Shown one piece after another: positions 44,383 to 53,295 of a DNA stretch of 64,000 nucleotides. Below the pieces are notes generated by a model. It did not search any database. It saw only the letters and a list, made by a program, of their open reading frames with translations, and was not told the DNA's origin. Origin of the DNA: Limnovirga soli (GTDB taxonomy: Bacteria > Bacteroidota > Bacteroidia > Chitinophagales > Chitinophagaceae); NCBI RefSeq assembly GCF_013106755.1, contig NZ_WHPF01000017.1:31835-95834 (forward strand). The letters run 5' to 3'. Both the position numbers and the translations under genes were made by a program. The first letter of the stretch is position 1. Each line of letters starts with the position of its first letter.

Positions 44383-44733
44383 ATGGGTGTATCTTCCTTA
44401 CTCGTTCTCATCTTCGCTGCCATCGCTTTTTCTGCAGGTGGTATAATGGTTGCCAAAATACTTGTAAAGGGTTCTAAAAACCCGCAAAAGGGTCAGGCTT
44501 ACGAATGTGGTATACCCACAGAAGGCAGTCCCTGGAACCAGTTTAATGTAGGTTATTATTTATTTGCACTTATATTCCTCATCTTCGATGTTGAATTGGT
44601 TTTTTTATATCCATGGGCAGTAGTAGTTAAGCAAATTGGCTTTGCTGCATTTGGCGAAATCATTGTGTTTCTATTTATATTATTTATGGGATTTTTATAT
44701 GCACATAAAAAAGGAGCATTGAAATGGAATTAA
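44383..44733 (+). CDS. nuoA: NADH-quinone oxidoreductase subunit A
   Basis: 116 residues with three membrane segments. The loop [39 protein letters not shown] holds the conserved Cys and the FDxE motif of the quinone-cavity subunit. First gene of the complex I operon; it overlaps nuoB by ten bases. Confidence 0.96.
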   Translation: MGVSSLLVLIFAAIAFSAGGIMVAKILVKGSKNPQKGQAYECGIPTEGSPWNQFNVGYYLFALIFLIFDVELVFLYPWAVVVKQIGFAAFGEIIVFLFILFMGFLYAHKKGALKWN

Positions 44734-45278
44734 CTGCAACTACACAGGTGCCATTCCCCGGTCAGGTGCATCCAACAGAAGGTGGTGGTGTGCTTATCAG
44801 TAAATTAGACGAAGTAATTAATTGGGCAAGGTCCAATTCTTTATGGCCACTGGTATTTGGTACCAGTTGCTGCGCCATAGAAATGATGTCTACCGCTTCT
44901 GCTAAATACGATTGGTCAAGATTTGGTTTTGAAGTAGCAAGGGCTACCCCACGTCAGGCCGATGTAATTATTATAGCAGGTACAATTGTAAATAAAATGG
45001 CTCCGGTATTAAAGCGTTTATACGATCAAATGGCCGATCCCAAATATGTAATTGCCATGGGGGCCTGTGCTACCAGCGGAGGGCCTTTTTTCTATAACAC
45101 TTATTCCGTAGTAAAAGGGGCCGACCATGTAATTCCTGTTGATGTGTATATAGCCGGTTGTCCGCCAAGGCCCGAAGCACTAATACACGCCATGCTTACA
45201 TTACAGGAAAAAATAAAAAGCGGTGGTACAAGGGAGCAAATAAAGATTGATAAGGATATGAACATCATAAATGGTTAG
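44724..45278 (+). CDS. nuoB: NADH-quinone oxidoreductase subunit B
   Basis: 184 residues. It carries the N2 iron-sulfur cluster next to the quinone site: [10 protein letters not shown] (adjacent cysteines), GACATSGG and AGCPPRPEA provide the four ligands. It overlaps nuoA and is followed by nuoC after five bases. Confidence 0.98.
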   Translation: MELTATTQVPFPGQVHPTEGGGVLISKLDEVINWARSNSLWPLVFGTSCCAIEMMSTASAKYDWSRFGFEVARATPRQADVIIIAGTIVNKMAPVLKRLYDQMADPKYVIAMGACATSGGPFFYNTYSVVKGADHVIPVDVYIAGCPPRPEALIHAMLTLQEKIKSGGTREQIKIDKDMNIING

Positions 45279-45283
45279 CACAC

Positions 45284-45739
45284 ATGACGAATGAAGCATT
45301 ACAGGAAACCATTACCGCATTAATACCAGATACACAATTTGAAACAGGTGCCGAATGGCTCACCATTACTACAGATGCTGTGGCAATTAAGCCATTACTT
45401 ACTGCTTTGCGCCAAACCGCCGGTTTAGATTTTGATTATCTTTTTTGCCTTTCCGGTGTAGATTGGAAAACGCATTTTAATATAGTATATCACCTAAGTT
45501 CCACAACGCAAAGGCATACCGTAGTAGTAAAGGCCAAAGTAAACCGCGACAATCCGGAGATTGACACTGTTTCAGATATATGGCGCACTGCAGAGTTTCA
45601 TGAGTTGGAGGCATATGATTTATTTGGGATCATTTTTACAGGCCATCCGGGTTTGCGCAGGTTGTTTTTAACAGATGATTGGAAAGGCTGGCCATTGCGT
45701 AAAGATTATGAAGATCCTATAAACATGATTAAGTTGTAA
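45284..45739 (+). CDS. nuoC: NADH-quinone oxidoreductase subunit C
   Basis: 151 residues. A separate NuoC, not fused to NuoD as in E. coli. Signature LEAYDLFGIIFTGHPGLRRLFLTDDWKGWPLRKDYEDP near the end. Part of the peripheral Q-module, contacting NuoD. It is followed by a 170-base gap with a repeat copy. Confidence 0.96.
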   Translation: MTNEALQETITALIPDTQFETGAEWLTITTDAVAIKPLLTALRQTAGLDFDYLFCLSGVDWKTHFNIVYHLSSTTQRHTVVVKAKVNRDNPEIDTVSDIWRTAEFHELEAYDLFGIIFTGHPGLRRLFLTDDWKGWPLRKDYEDPINMIKL

Positions 45740-45751
45740 TACATTAAAAGG

Positions 45752-45820
45752 TAATATTAGCCAGGCTTTGATGCAAAAATTAAGCACCGCTTGCGTCGCA
45801 CACTTGTACTGTAACAAGGC
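45752..45820 (-). repeat. Interspersed repeat family 1, copy 12 (nuoC-nuoD gap)
   Basis: Minus-sense: core ACAAGTGTGCGACGCAAG, GCGGTGC, tail AAAGCCTGGCTAATATT. Confidence 0.85.
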
Positions 45821-45898
45821 CTCAGCAAAATATAGCTTGCCAGTAAGTTTTAGAAAAGTAACGATTAACCAATATTTTTTCCTTTCAAAAAGGATACA

Positions 45899-45904
45899 GG
45901 AGGT
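45899..45904 (+). promoter_or_regulatory. Strong Shine-Dalgarno before nuoD
   Basis: AGGAGG six bases before the ATG of nuoD. A perfect anti-16S match is uncommon in Bacteroidota, where most genes in this window have none, and it fixes the nuoD start after the repeat-containing gap. Confidence 0.7.
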
Positions 45905-45909
45905 TCTCT

Positions 45910-47025
45910 ATGTTCGAAGAAGTAGGCACAACAACCGAAGGCGATTTAGTGATCAATGTTGGTCCGCAACATCCTGCAACCCACGGTGTATTGCACCTGG
46001 TGCTTACACTTAACGGGGAAACCATTAAAAATGTTGAGCCACACCTTGGATATATTCACCGTTCTATAGAGAAAATGAGTGAGAGCCTTACCTACAGGCA
46101 GTTTATTTATGTAACCAGCCGTATGGATTATCTTTCCTCTCACATTAATAACCATGCCTGTGCTTTAACAGTAGAAAAGGGTTTACAAATAGAAGTGCCG
46201 GCCCGTGCGCAGGTAATTAGGGTGTTAATGGATGAACTTACCCGCCTGGCATCACATCAGTTATGGTGGGGGGCTATGGCTATGGACGTAGGCGCACTTA
46301 CGCCGTTCTTTCACGCCTTCAGGGAACGGGAAGCGATAAATGAAATAATGGAAGAAACCTGCGGTGCCAGGTTAACCATGAACTATATATGCCCAGGCGG
46401 CGTAATGATTGATTTGCATCCAAATTTTCAGCGGAAGGTGAAGGAATTTATTACACTCTTCAAATCAAAAATTGATGAGTACGATGAAATGGTAACCGGA
46501 AATATTATTTTCCAGAACCGCATGAAAGGCATAGGCCTACTGAGTAAAGAAGATGCCATTTCTTATGGGGTTAGCGGCCCGGCTGCAAGAGGTAGTGGTG
46601 TAAGTTGTGATATAAGAAAACTATATCCCTACGAAATATATGGAAGTTTGAATTTTGAAGAAATATTGGAAACAGGCGGTGATTGTTTTGCCCGATACCT
46701 CGTACGTTTTAAAGAAATGCGCCAATCACTCTCTATTATTGAACAATTGATTGATAATATACCTGAAGGTGATTTTCAGGCAAAAACCAAAGCTGTACTT
46801 AAATTACCTAAAGGAGAGTTTTATAGCAGGGTAGAAACTGCACGGGGAGAGTTGGGTGTATACCTGATAAGTGAAGGTGGTACAACACCTTACAGGGTTA
46901 AATACAGGTCTCCGGGATTCTCTAATTTATCTGCTTTAAATCATATGAGCAAAGGATATAAATTAGGTGACCTGGTTGCTATAATGGGTACTTTGGACCT
47001 TGTAATTCCGGATATTGACAGATAA
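45910..47025 (+). CDS. nuoD: NADH-quinone oxidoreductase subunit D
   Basis: 371 residues. The 49-kDa-type subunit that forms the quinone pocket with NuoB: GPQHPATHGVL at the start (conserved His), YIHRSIEKMSE, and SPGFSNLSAL and MGTLDLVIPDIDR at the end. Starts at ATG 45910 after a strong AGGAGG. In most complex I operons nuoE follows; here the next gene is nuoH. Confidence 0.97.
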   Translation: MFEEVGTTTEGDLVINVGPQHPATHGVLHLVLTLNGETIKNVEPHLGYIHRSIEKMSESLTYRQFIYVTSRMDYLSSHINNHACALTVEKGLQIEVPARAQVIRVLMDELTRLASHQLWWGAMAMDVGALTPFFHAFREREAINEIMEETCGARLTMNYICPGGVMIDLHPNFQRKVKEFITLFKSKIDEYDEMVTGNIIFQNRMKGIGLLSKEDAISYGVSGPAARGSGVSCDIRKLYPYEIYGSLNFEEILETGGDCFARYLVRFKEMRQSLSIIEQLIDNIPEGDFQAKTKAVLKLPKGEFYSRVETARGELGVYLISEGGTTPYRVKYRSPGFSNLSALNHMSKGYKLGDLVAIMGTLDLVIPDIDR

Positions 47026-47029
47026 GGTT

Positions 47030-47100
47030 TGCTGCATAGCATTGTTGGCGTACAAGTGAGTGACACAAAGAACGATGCATAAAGATGCACTGCCTGCAAC
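47030..47100 (+). repeat. Interspersed repeat family 1, variant copy 13 (nuoD-nuoH junction)
   Basis: Head GCTGCATAGCATTGTTGGCG intact, core changed to TACAAGTGAGTGACACAAAG, tail diverged (CTGCCTGCAACA). It starts four bases after the nuoD stop, at the place where nuoEFG would be expected. Confidence 0.75.
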
Positions 47101-47155
47101 ATATGAATTTGGATATTTTTTTATTACATAAATGAATCCCTGACGGATTGAGCCT

Positions 47156-48232
47156 ATGTTTAGCTTGGAAGGAATAACAGATGCAATTTACAGTTGGTTG
47201 AACAGTACTTTCAACCCTACCATTGCTTTATTAATAGAGTTTGCCATTGTGGTGGTTTGTGTAATTGGTTTATTCGCCGTATTGGGTTTGGTACTTGTTT
47301 TTATGGAACGCAAAGTATCGGCCTATATGCAAATAAGACTTGGCCCTAACCGTGTTGGTTTTAAGGGCTCAATGCAAACCATGGCCGATACCTTAAAGCT
47401 GGTTTTAAAAGAGGGACTTGTACCTGATGGTGCAGATAAATTTCTATTTAACCTGGCGCCATTTGTTGTAATGATTGTTGCCATGTTAATACTGGCACCA
47501 ATACCTTTTGCACGCAATTTTCAAATGTGGGATATTAATATTGGCGTGTTATATGTTACTGCTGTTTCCTCCTTATCGGTAATTGGTATTTTAATGGCCG
47601 GATGGTCGAGCAATAATAAATATTCTTTACTGGGTGCCATGCGCAGTGGTGCGCAGATTGTTAGTTATGAACTAAGTGCCGGACTGGCCGTACTTTCTAT
47701 TGTGGTGCTTACGGGTAGTTTGCAATTATCTGATATTGTAAACTCGCAACAAGATGGCTGGTGGATTTTTAAAGGTCATATACCTGCCATCATTTCTTTT
47801 GTGATTTTTATAATTGCTGTTACTGCCGAAACCAACCGGGCACCTTTTGACCTTGCCGAAGCCGAGAGTGAATTAACTGCTGGTTTTCATACTGAATATT
47901 CGGGAATGCGGTTTGCCTTATTTTTTCTGGCAGAGTATGTAAATATTTTTATTGTATGTAGTATTGGCGCCATTTTATTTCTGGGCGGCTGGATGCCATT
48001 TCATATAGGCAACTGGGAGGCATTTAACCATGTGATGGATTTTATCCCATCGTCTGTATGGTTTTTTGGAAAGGTGTTCTTTTTGATTTTTTTGATCATG
48101 TGGTTCAGGTGGACTTTCCCGCGTTTGCGCATTGATCAGTTATTAAATCTGGAGTGGAAATACCTGTTACCCATTAGTATGTTTAATTTATTACTAATGA
48201 CATTAATGGCTATTATGGGCTGGTATTTTTAA
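47156..48232 (+). CDS. nuoH: NADH-quinone oxidoreductase subunit H
   Basis: 358 residues with about eight membrane segments. The conserved MERKVSAYMQIRLGPNRVGF, and AETNRAPFDLAEAESELTAGFHTEYSG (quinone-tunnel acid-rich loop) are intact. Connects the peripheral arm to the membrane arm. It follows nuoD with 130 bases between. Confidence 0.97.
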   Translation: MFSLEGITDAIYSWLNSTFNPTIALLIEFAIVVVCVIGLFAVLGLVLVFMERKVSAYMQIRLGPNRVGFKGSMQTMADTLKLVLKEGLVPDGADKFLFNLAPFVVMIVAMLILAPIPFARNFQMWDINIGVLYVTAVSSLSVIGILMAGWSSNNKYSLLGAMRSGAQIVSYELSAGLAVLSIVVLTGSLQLSDIVNSQQDGWWIFKGHIPAIISFVIFIIAVTAETNRAPFDLAEAESELTAGFHTEYSGMRFALFFLAEYVNIFIVCSIGAILFLGGWMPFHIGNWEAFNHVMDFIPSSVWFFGKVFFLIFLIMWFRWTFPRLRIDQLLNLEWKYLLPISMFNLLLMTLMAIMGWYF

Positions 48233-48284
48233 AGTAAGTACTTGCATTAGAATGTAACAAAAGCAAAAACTGTAAACTAAAATT

Positions 48285-48761
48285 ATGTTCATAGTTGATT
48301 ATATAAAGGAAGTATATGGTGCTGTAAAATCACTACTAACCGGTATGAACCGCACCGGCTATTATTTTACGCATCACAAAGAAATTATTACACAGGAATA
48401 TCCTGATAATAAGGACACACTTGTTTTATCAGAACGTTTTAGGGGCGAAGTTGTAATGAAACATGATGAGAATAACGAACATGCCTGCACCGGCTGCACT
48501 GCCTGCGAACTGGCCTGCCCCAATGCAACTATTAAAATCATTACCAAATTTGATGTTACACCCGAAGGCAAAAAGAAAAAAGCCATCGACACATTTGTAT
48601 ATCACCTTGAACTATGTACCATGTGTAATTTATGCGTGGAAGCATGCCCTACTGGTGCAATTACCATGGCACAAACATTTGAACATAGTGTTACAGACAG
48701 AAGTAAGCTTATCAAGAAATTAAATCAACCTGGATCAAAAATTAGGGAGGGCGTAGAATAA
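48285..48761 (+). CDS. nuoI: NADH-quinone oxidoreductase subunit I
   Basis: 158 residues with two [4Fe-4S] motifs: CTGCTACELACP and CTMCNLCVEACPTGAI, which bind N6a and N6b. Overlaps nuoJ by one base. Confidence 0.97.
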   Translation: MFIVDYIKEVYGAVKSLLTGMNRTGYYFTHHKEIITQEYPDNKDTLVLSERFRGEVVMKHDENNEHACTGCTACELACPNATIKIITKFDVTPEGKKKKAIDTFVYHLELCTMCNLCVEACPTGAITMAQTFEHSVTDRSKLIKKLNQPGSKIREGVE

Positions 48762-49279
48762 TGAGTGCATCAGTTATAATATTTTACATCATCGCAGCTT
48801 TTATACTGGGTACGGGCATTTTGGCCGTAACTACCAGAAAAATATTCAGGGCTGCCATATGGCTGCTATTTTCACTAATAGGCATAGCCGGCTTATACTT
48901 TCTGCTTGAAATGAATTTTATTGCTGCCGTACAGATAGTAGTATATGTAGGTGGTATAGTAGTACTTATTATCTTCTCCATTTTTCTTACCCAAAAATCA
49001 GGCAAGGAAATGCAGAAACCTATACTGGTAAGGCAGTTATTTTCAGCCGTCGCCACCGTTATAGGCTTTGCGCTGGTTTGGTTATTAATATCGCATAACA
49101 GTTTTGCCACTAACAGTACTTCCATTGTAGATGTGAATGTAGCCAATATAGGTACACAACTTTTAAGTACCGGCGAGCACGGATTTATATTGCCATTCGA
49201 GCTGGTAAGCATATTGCTGCTGGCAGCTATGATAGGTTGTATTGTTATTGCCATGAAAACAAAACAGGAACAATTATGA
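48761..49279 (+). CDS. nuoJ: NADH-quinone oxidoreductase subunit J
   Basis: 172 residues with five membrane segments; AVQIVVYVGGIVVLIIFSIFL is the NuoJ signature with the pi-bulge helix. Its stop overlaps the nuoK start (ATGA). Confidence 0.95.
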   Translation: MSASVIIFYIIAAFILGTGILAVTTRKIFRAAIWLLFSLIGIAGLYFLLEMNFIAAVQIVVYVGGIVVLIIFSIFLTQKSGKEMQKPILVRQLFSAVATVIGFALVWLLISHNSFATNSTSIVDVNVANIGTQLLSTGEHGFILPFELVSILLLAAMIGCIVIAMKTKQEQL

Positions 49280-49590
49280 GCGAAATACCATTAACACATA
49301 TTCTTTTTGTAAGCACGGCTTTATTTTTTATAGGTATGTATGGTTTATTTACCCGGCGTAATATGATTACCATGTTAATGGCCGTAGAGCTAATGCTTAA
49401 TAGCGTAAACATCAATTTTGTTGCATTCAACAAATACCTGTTTCCCGAAAATCTGGACGGTGTATTCTTTACCATTTTTATAATAACCATTGCAGCTGCC
49501 GAAGCGGCAGTAGCCATCGCTATTATCATTAATTTGTACAGAAGTCATCACTCAATAGATGTGGAAGACGCTACAGAAATGAAATGGTAA
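49276..49590 (+). CDS. nuoK: NADH-quinone oxidoreductase subunit K
   Basis: 104 residues from ATG 49276; the open frame from 49237 merely reads into nuoJ. Three membrane segments with the conserved Glu of MAVELMLNSVNINFVAF and a second in AAAEAAVAIAIIINLYR, the proton-path acids. Confidence 0.96.
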   Translation: MSEIPLTHILFVSTALFFIGMYGLFTRRNMITMLMAVELMLNSVNINFVAFNKYLFPENLDGVFFTIFIITIAAAEAAVAIAIIINLYRSHHSIDVEDATEMKW

Positions 49591-49610
49591 TTCGCAATAA
49601 AAACAGGGAT

Positions 49611-49683
49611 GTGCCGGGCGTAGGTATTTTACATCAGCATCCGTTGCGTCGCACTCTTGTATAGCAGTAATGCTATGCAGCAA
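49611..49683 (-). repeat. Interspersed repeat family 1, copy 14 (nuoK-nuoL gap)
   Basis: Minus-sense: head CTGCATAGCATTACTGC, core ACAAGAGTGCGACGCAA, CGGATGC, tail CGCCCGGCACAT. Confidence 0.85.
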
Positions 49684-49729
49684 AAAAGAAAAGTTTATTA
49701 ATAACAATATCGGGTAAAAAGAAATAGCC

Positions 49730-51655
49730 ATGTTCAATAATATAAACATAGCGTTGGTTCCGCTGCTGCCTTTGGCAAGTTCTATACTGCTGGGTTTATT
49801 TGGCAGAAAATATATTAAAAATGCAGCCGGCATTATTGGTACGGCCGCATTGTTGGTTTCAGCGGTATTATCCGCATACATTGCCTATGAATATTTTTTT
49901 GTTGCCGGTAAAATAGATAATGTATATCAGCCAATTATTGCCATGCAATATAATTGGTTACAGTTTACCCCTTCGCTGTCTATTAATTTAGGCATCATCA
50001 TAGATCCTATTTCTGTTATGATGATGGTAGTAGTAACATTTGTATCCTTAATGGTGCATGTGTTTAGTTTGGGTTATATGAAAGGAGAGGAGCGCTATGC
50101 TACCTATTATGCCTATTTATCACTGTTTACATTTTCTATGTTGGGGCTGGTAATATCCACCAATATTTTTCAAACCTATATGTTTTGGGAGCTGGTAGGG
50201 GTTTCATCCTACTTGTTAATTGGTTATTATTTTCAAAAACCTTCTGCAGTTTCTGCAGCCAAAAAAGCATTTATTGTAACCCGTTTCGCCGATCTAGGCT
50301 TTTTAATAGGTATATTAATTTTGGCATTTCATGCCGAAACATTGGATTTTCAAACCCTGATTCAAAGACTGACAGATGCAAACAGTACACAATTTGCCTC
50401 ATCAGCCAGCAGCACATTTTTGGGTGTATCGGCATTAACCTGGGGCTTAACGCTGGTGTTTATGGGTGGCGCAGGTAAGTCTGCCATGTTCCCCCTGCAT
50501 GTATGGTTGCCAGATGCAATGGAAGGCCCAACACCGGTATCTGCTTTAATACATGCTGCTACCATGGTAGTGGCAGGCGTGTATCTGGTTGCCCGTTTAT
50601 TCCCCATATTTTCTTTTGACGGAGCTGCCCTTACAGTAGTAACTTATGTTGGTGCATTTTCTGCATTATTTGCTGCCATTATTGCCTGTACCCAAACAGA
50701 TATTAAACGTGTGCTGGCCTATTCTACCATGTCGCAAATTGGCTTTATGATGTTTGCACTTGGGGTATCTGGTTATGGCGGAGAAAATGGTTTGGGTTAT
50801 ATGGCAGCCATGTTTCATTTATTTACCCATGCATTTTTCAAATCATTATTATTCCTTGGTGCCGGCGCGGTAATTCATTTGGTGCATAGTAACGATATGA
50901 ATGATATGGGTGGATTGCGTAAATTAATGCCCATTACGCATATAAGTTTTTTAATTGCTTGTTTTGCTATTGCTGGTATACCGCCATTCGCCGGATTTTT
51001 TAGTAAGGAGGAAATATTATTATCAGCATTTCATGCCAACACGCTTGTGTATGGAGTGGCATTATTAACCTCTGGACTAACCGCTTTTTATATGTTCAGA
51101 CTATACTTTTCTATTTTCTGGCAGAAAGATACAGAGGTACATGATAGCCATGGTGAAGGGCCTTGGGCAATGAAATTGCCATTGATTATTTTAGGCGCCC
51201 TTGCTTTGCTGGCTGGTTTTGTTCCATTTTCTTCATTGGTTACTGCAGATGGTATGCCATTGGAAACCCATATAGATATTGCCTTTTCAGCAGCACCGGT
51301 TTTGCTGGCAGCGGCAGGCATTTTACTGGCCATGCGTTTATATAAAAAGGCAAATGAAACACCTGCAAAAATTGCACTTGCACTCGGTGGCTTATACCAT
51401 GCTGCCTATCGTAAATTTTATATTGATGAAGTATATGCCTTTGTTACAAAGAAAATTATATTTAATCTTATTGGCAGGCCCGCAGCCTGGTTTGACAAAC
51501 ATATTGTAGATGGATTAATGAATGCAATGGCATCTGTAACTGCCGCTTTTGCTGGTTTAATAAAAGGCTTGCAATCAGGTAAAGTACAGCAGTATGCATT
51601 GTACTTTTTTGGCGGCATTGTAACGCTTACTATTTTAATTATTTACTGGTGGTAA
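49730..51655 (+). CDS. nuoL: NADH-quinone oxidoreductase subunit L
   Basis: 641 residues, about 16 membrane segments. A Mrp-type antiporter-like proton pump: the MFWELVGVSSYLLIGYYF Glu, the central GGAGKSAMFPLHVWLPDAMEGPTPVSALIHAATMV with the pump Lys, and a C-terminal lateral helix. No truncation. Confidence 0.97.
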   Translation: MFNNINIALVPLLPLASSILLGLFGRKYIKNAAGIIGTAALLVSAVLSAYIAYEYFFVAGKIDNVYQPIIAMQYNWLQFTPSLSINLGIIIDPISVMMMVVVTFVSLMVHVFSLGYMKGEERYATYYAYLSLFTFSMLGLVISTNIFQTYMFWELVGVSSYLLIGYYFQKPSAVSAAKKAFIVTRFADLGFLIGILILAFHAETLDFQTLIQRLTDANSTQFASSASSTFLGVSALTWGLTLVFMGGAGKSAMFPLHVWLPDAMEGPTPVSALIHAATMVVAGVYLVARLFPIFSFDGAALTVVTYVGAFSALFAAIIACTQTDIKRVLAYSTMSQIGFMMFALGVSGYGGENGLGYMAAMFHLFTHAFFKSLLFLGAGAVIHLVHSNDMNDMGGLRKLMPITHISFLIACFAIAGIPPFAGFFSKEEILLSAFHANTLVYGVALLTSGLTAFYMFRLYFSIFWQKDTEVHDSHGEGPWAMKLPLIILGALALLAGFVPFSSLVTADGMPLETHIDIAFSAAPVLLAAAGILLAMRLYKKANETPAKIALALGGLYHAAYRKFYIDEVYAFVTKKIIFNLIGRPAAWFDKHIVDGLMNAMASVTAAFAGLIKGLQSGKVQQYALYFFGGIVTLTILIIYWW

Positions 51656-51670
51656 TGTTTGGATATGGCT

Positions 51671-51748
51671 TTGCTGCATAGCATTACCAACCGTACAAGA
51701 GTGCGACGCAAGTAAAGCCCGGTTTTGTTTTTAGTTTGGCTCATAACC
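51671..51748 (+). repeat. Interspersed repeat family 1, copy 15 (nuoL-nuoM gap)
   Basis: Plus-sense and close to consensus: CTGCATAGCATTACCAACCG, ACAAGAGTGCGACGCAAG, TAAAGCC, then a tail with TTTGGCTCATAACC. Confidence 0.88.
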
Positions 51749-51766
51749 TTAAATGAAGTATACAAC

Positions 51767-53248
51767 ATGAACTTATATTGGTTACTGATATTGCCCACGA
51801 TAACCGCATTTGCGCTGTTGCTGGGGAACAACCTGAAACAGGTTAGGATGATTGCATTTGGCGGTGCCTTGCTGCAAATGGTGCTGGCATTTATATTGTT
51901 GTTTGCTTTTTGGCAGCAACGCAGTGCCGGTAATACCGCCCCCATGTTATTTGAAAACAACCTTAGCTGGTTTGCGCCATTGCATATTAATTTTCATACA
52001 GGTGTGGATGGCATTTCTGTAGCAATGATTATGCTTACTTCATTTGTGGTGTTATCAGCAGTGCTGGTATCCTGGAAAATGGACATGCAGTACAAAACAT
52101 TTTTCTTTTTATTGATTTTCTTAAGCATTGGAGCGTATGGGTTTTTTATGTCGCTGGATGTTTTTACCCTGTTTTTCTTTTTGGAAATTGCAGTAATACC
52201 CAAGTTTATGCTAATTGGTGTTTGGGGTAGCGGCAAAAAAGAATACAGTGCTATGAAACTGGCATTGATGTTAATGGCAGGCTCGGCACTGGTATTTGTA
52301 GGATTGATGGGTTTGTATTTTAATACTGCAGATACCAGCGGCGCCCACTCGTTCGATTTAATGCAGATTGCCCAAATGCATATTCCTGTAGAGGCACAAA
52401 TGATATTTTTCCCATTTGCTTTTGTAGGCTTTGGCATATTTACAGCATTGTTCCCTTTTCATACCTGGGTGCCGGATGGGCACTCCTCTGCACCCACCGC
52501 AGCATCTATGTTTTTGGCGGGTATATCTATGAAACTGGGTGGTTATGGCTGTTTACGGGTAGCTACTTTTTTAATGCCTGATGCCGCACATGCTTACTCA
52601 TGGATTATTATTTTGTTATCTACCATAGCCATTATTTATGGCGCCTTTGCTACGATGATGCAGAAGGATTTGAAATACATTAATGCTTATTCCTCTGTAA
52701 GCCATTGTGGTTTTGTGTTATTGGGTATTGGAATGTTAACCGAAACTTCAATTACCGGGGCGGTGATGCAAATGGTATCTCATGGATTAATGACAGCCCT
52801 TTTCTTTGCTGCCATTGGCATGATCTATAGTAGAACCCATACCCGTATGGTTGCCCAGTTGGGTGGCTTGTTAAAAATTATGCCTTTTATTTCTACTGTA
52901 TTTGTGATAGCCGGTTTATGCTCATTGGGTTTGCCCGGCTTTAGTGGTTTTGTAGCGGAAATGACGGTGTTTATGGGCTCATGGCAAAACCCGGATACTT
53001 TGTACCGCCTGGCAACCATTCTGGCTTGTGCTTCCATTGTGGTAACTGCGGTGTACATTTTAAGGGCCGTAGGCAGTACAGTAATGGGACCTGTTACCGA
53101 TGAACATTATAATGCGCTTACCGATGCTGGCTGGTACGAGAAATTAGCAGCTATTATCTTAATAGCAGGTATTGTGGCAATTGGTATTGCACCTTTTTGG
53201 CTTAACCAGTTAATAGCACCCGTTGCTGCAACTATATTGAAGAAATAA
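51767..53248 (+). CDS. nuoM: NADH-quinone oxidoreductase subunit M
   Basis: 493 residues from ATG 51767 (MNLYWLLILPTITAFALLLG); an earlier ATG at 51725 would add a leader made of repeat sequence. Antiporter-like subunit with FFLEIAVIPKFMLIGVWG, FHTWVPDGHSSAPTAASMFLAG and the YINAYSSVSHCGFVLLGIG segment. Confidence 0.96.
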   Translation: MNLYWLLILPTITAFALLLGNNLKQVRMIAFGGALLQMVLAFILLFAFWQQRSAGNTAPMLFENNLSWFAPLHINFHTGVDGISVAMIMLTSFVVLSAVLVSWKMDMQYKTFFFLLIFLSIGAYGFFMSLDVFTLFFFLEIAVIPKFMLIGVWGSGKKEYSAMKLALMLMAGSALVFVGLMGLYFNTADTSGAHSFDLMQIAQMHIPVEAQMIFFPFAFVGFGIFTALFPFHTWVPDGHSSAPTAASMFLAGISMKLGGYGCLRVATFLMPDAAHAYSWIIILLSTIAIIYGAFATMMQKDLKYINAYSSVSHCGFVLLGIGMLTETSITGAVMQMVSHGLMTALFFAAIGMIYSRTHTRMVAQLGGLLKIMPFISTVFVIAGLCSLGLPGFSGFVAEMTVFMGSWQNPDTLYRLATILACASIVVTAVYILRAVGSTVMGPVTDEHYNALTDAGWYEKLAAIILIAGIVAIGIAPFWLNQLIAPVAATILKK

Positions 53249-53295
53249 ATGGCTGCCGGTAAAGTATACTTTGCCTTACGCTTTAAACTGAGACT

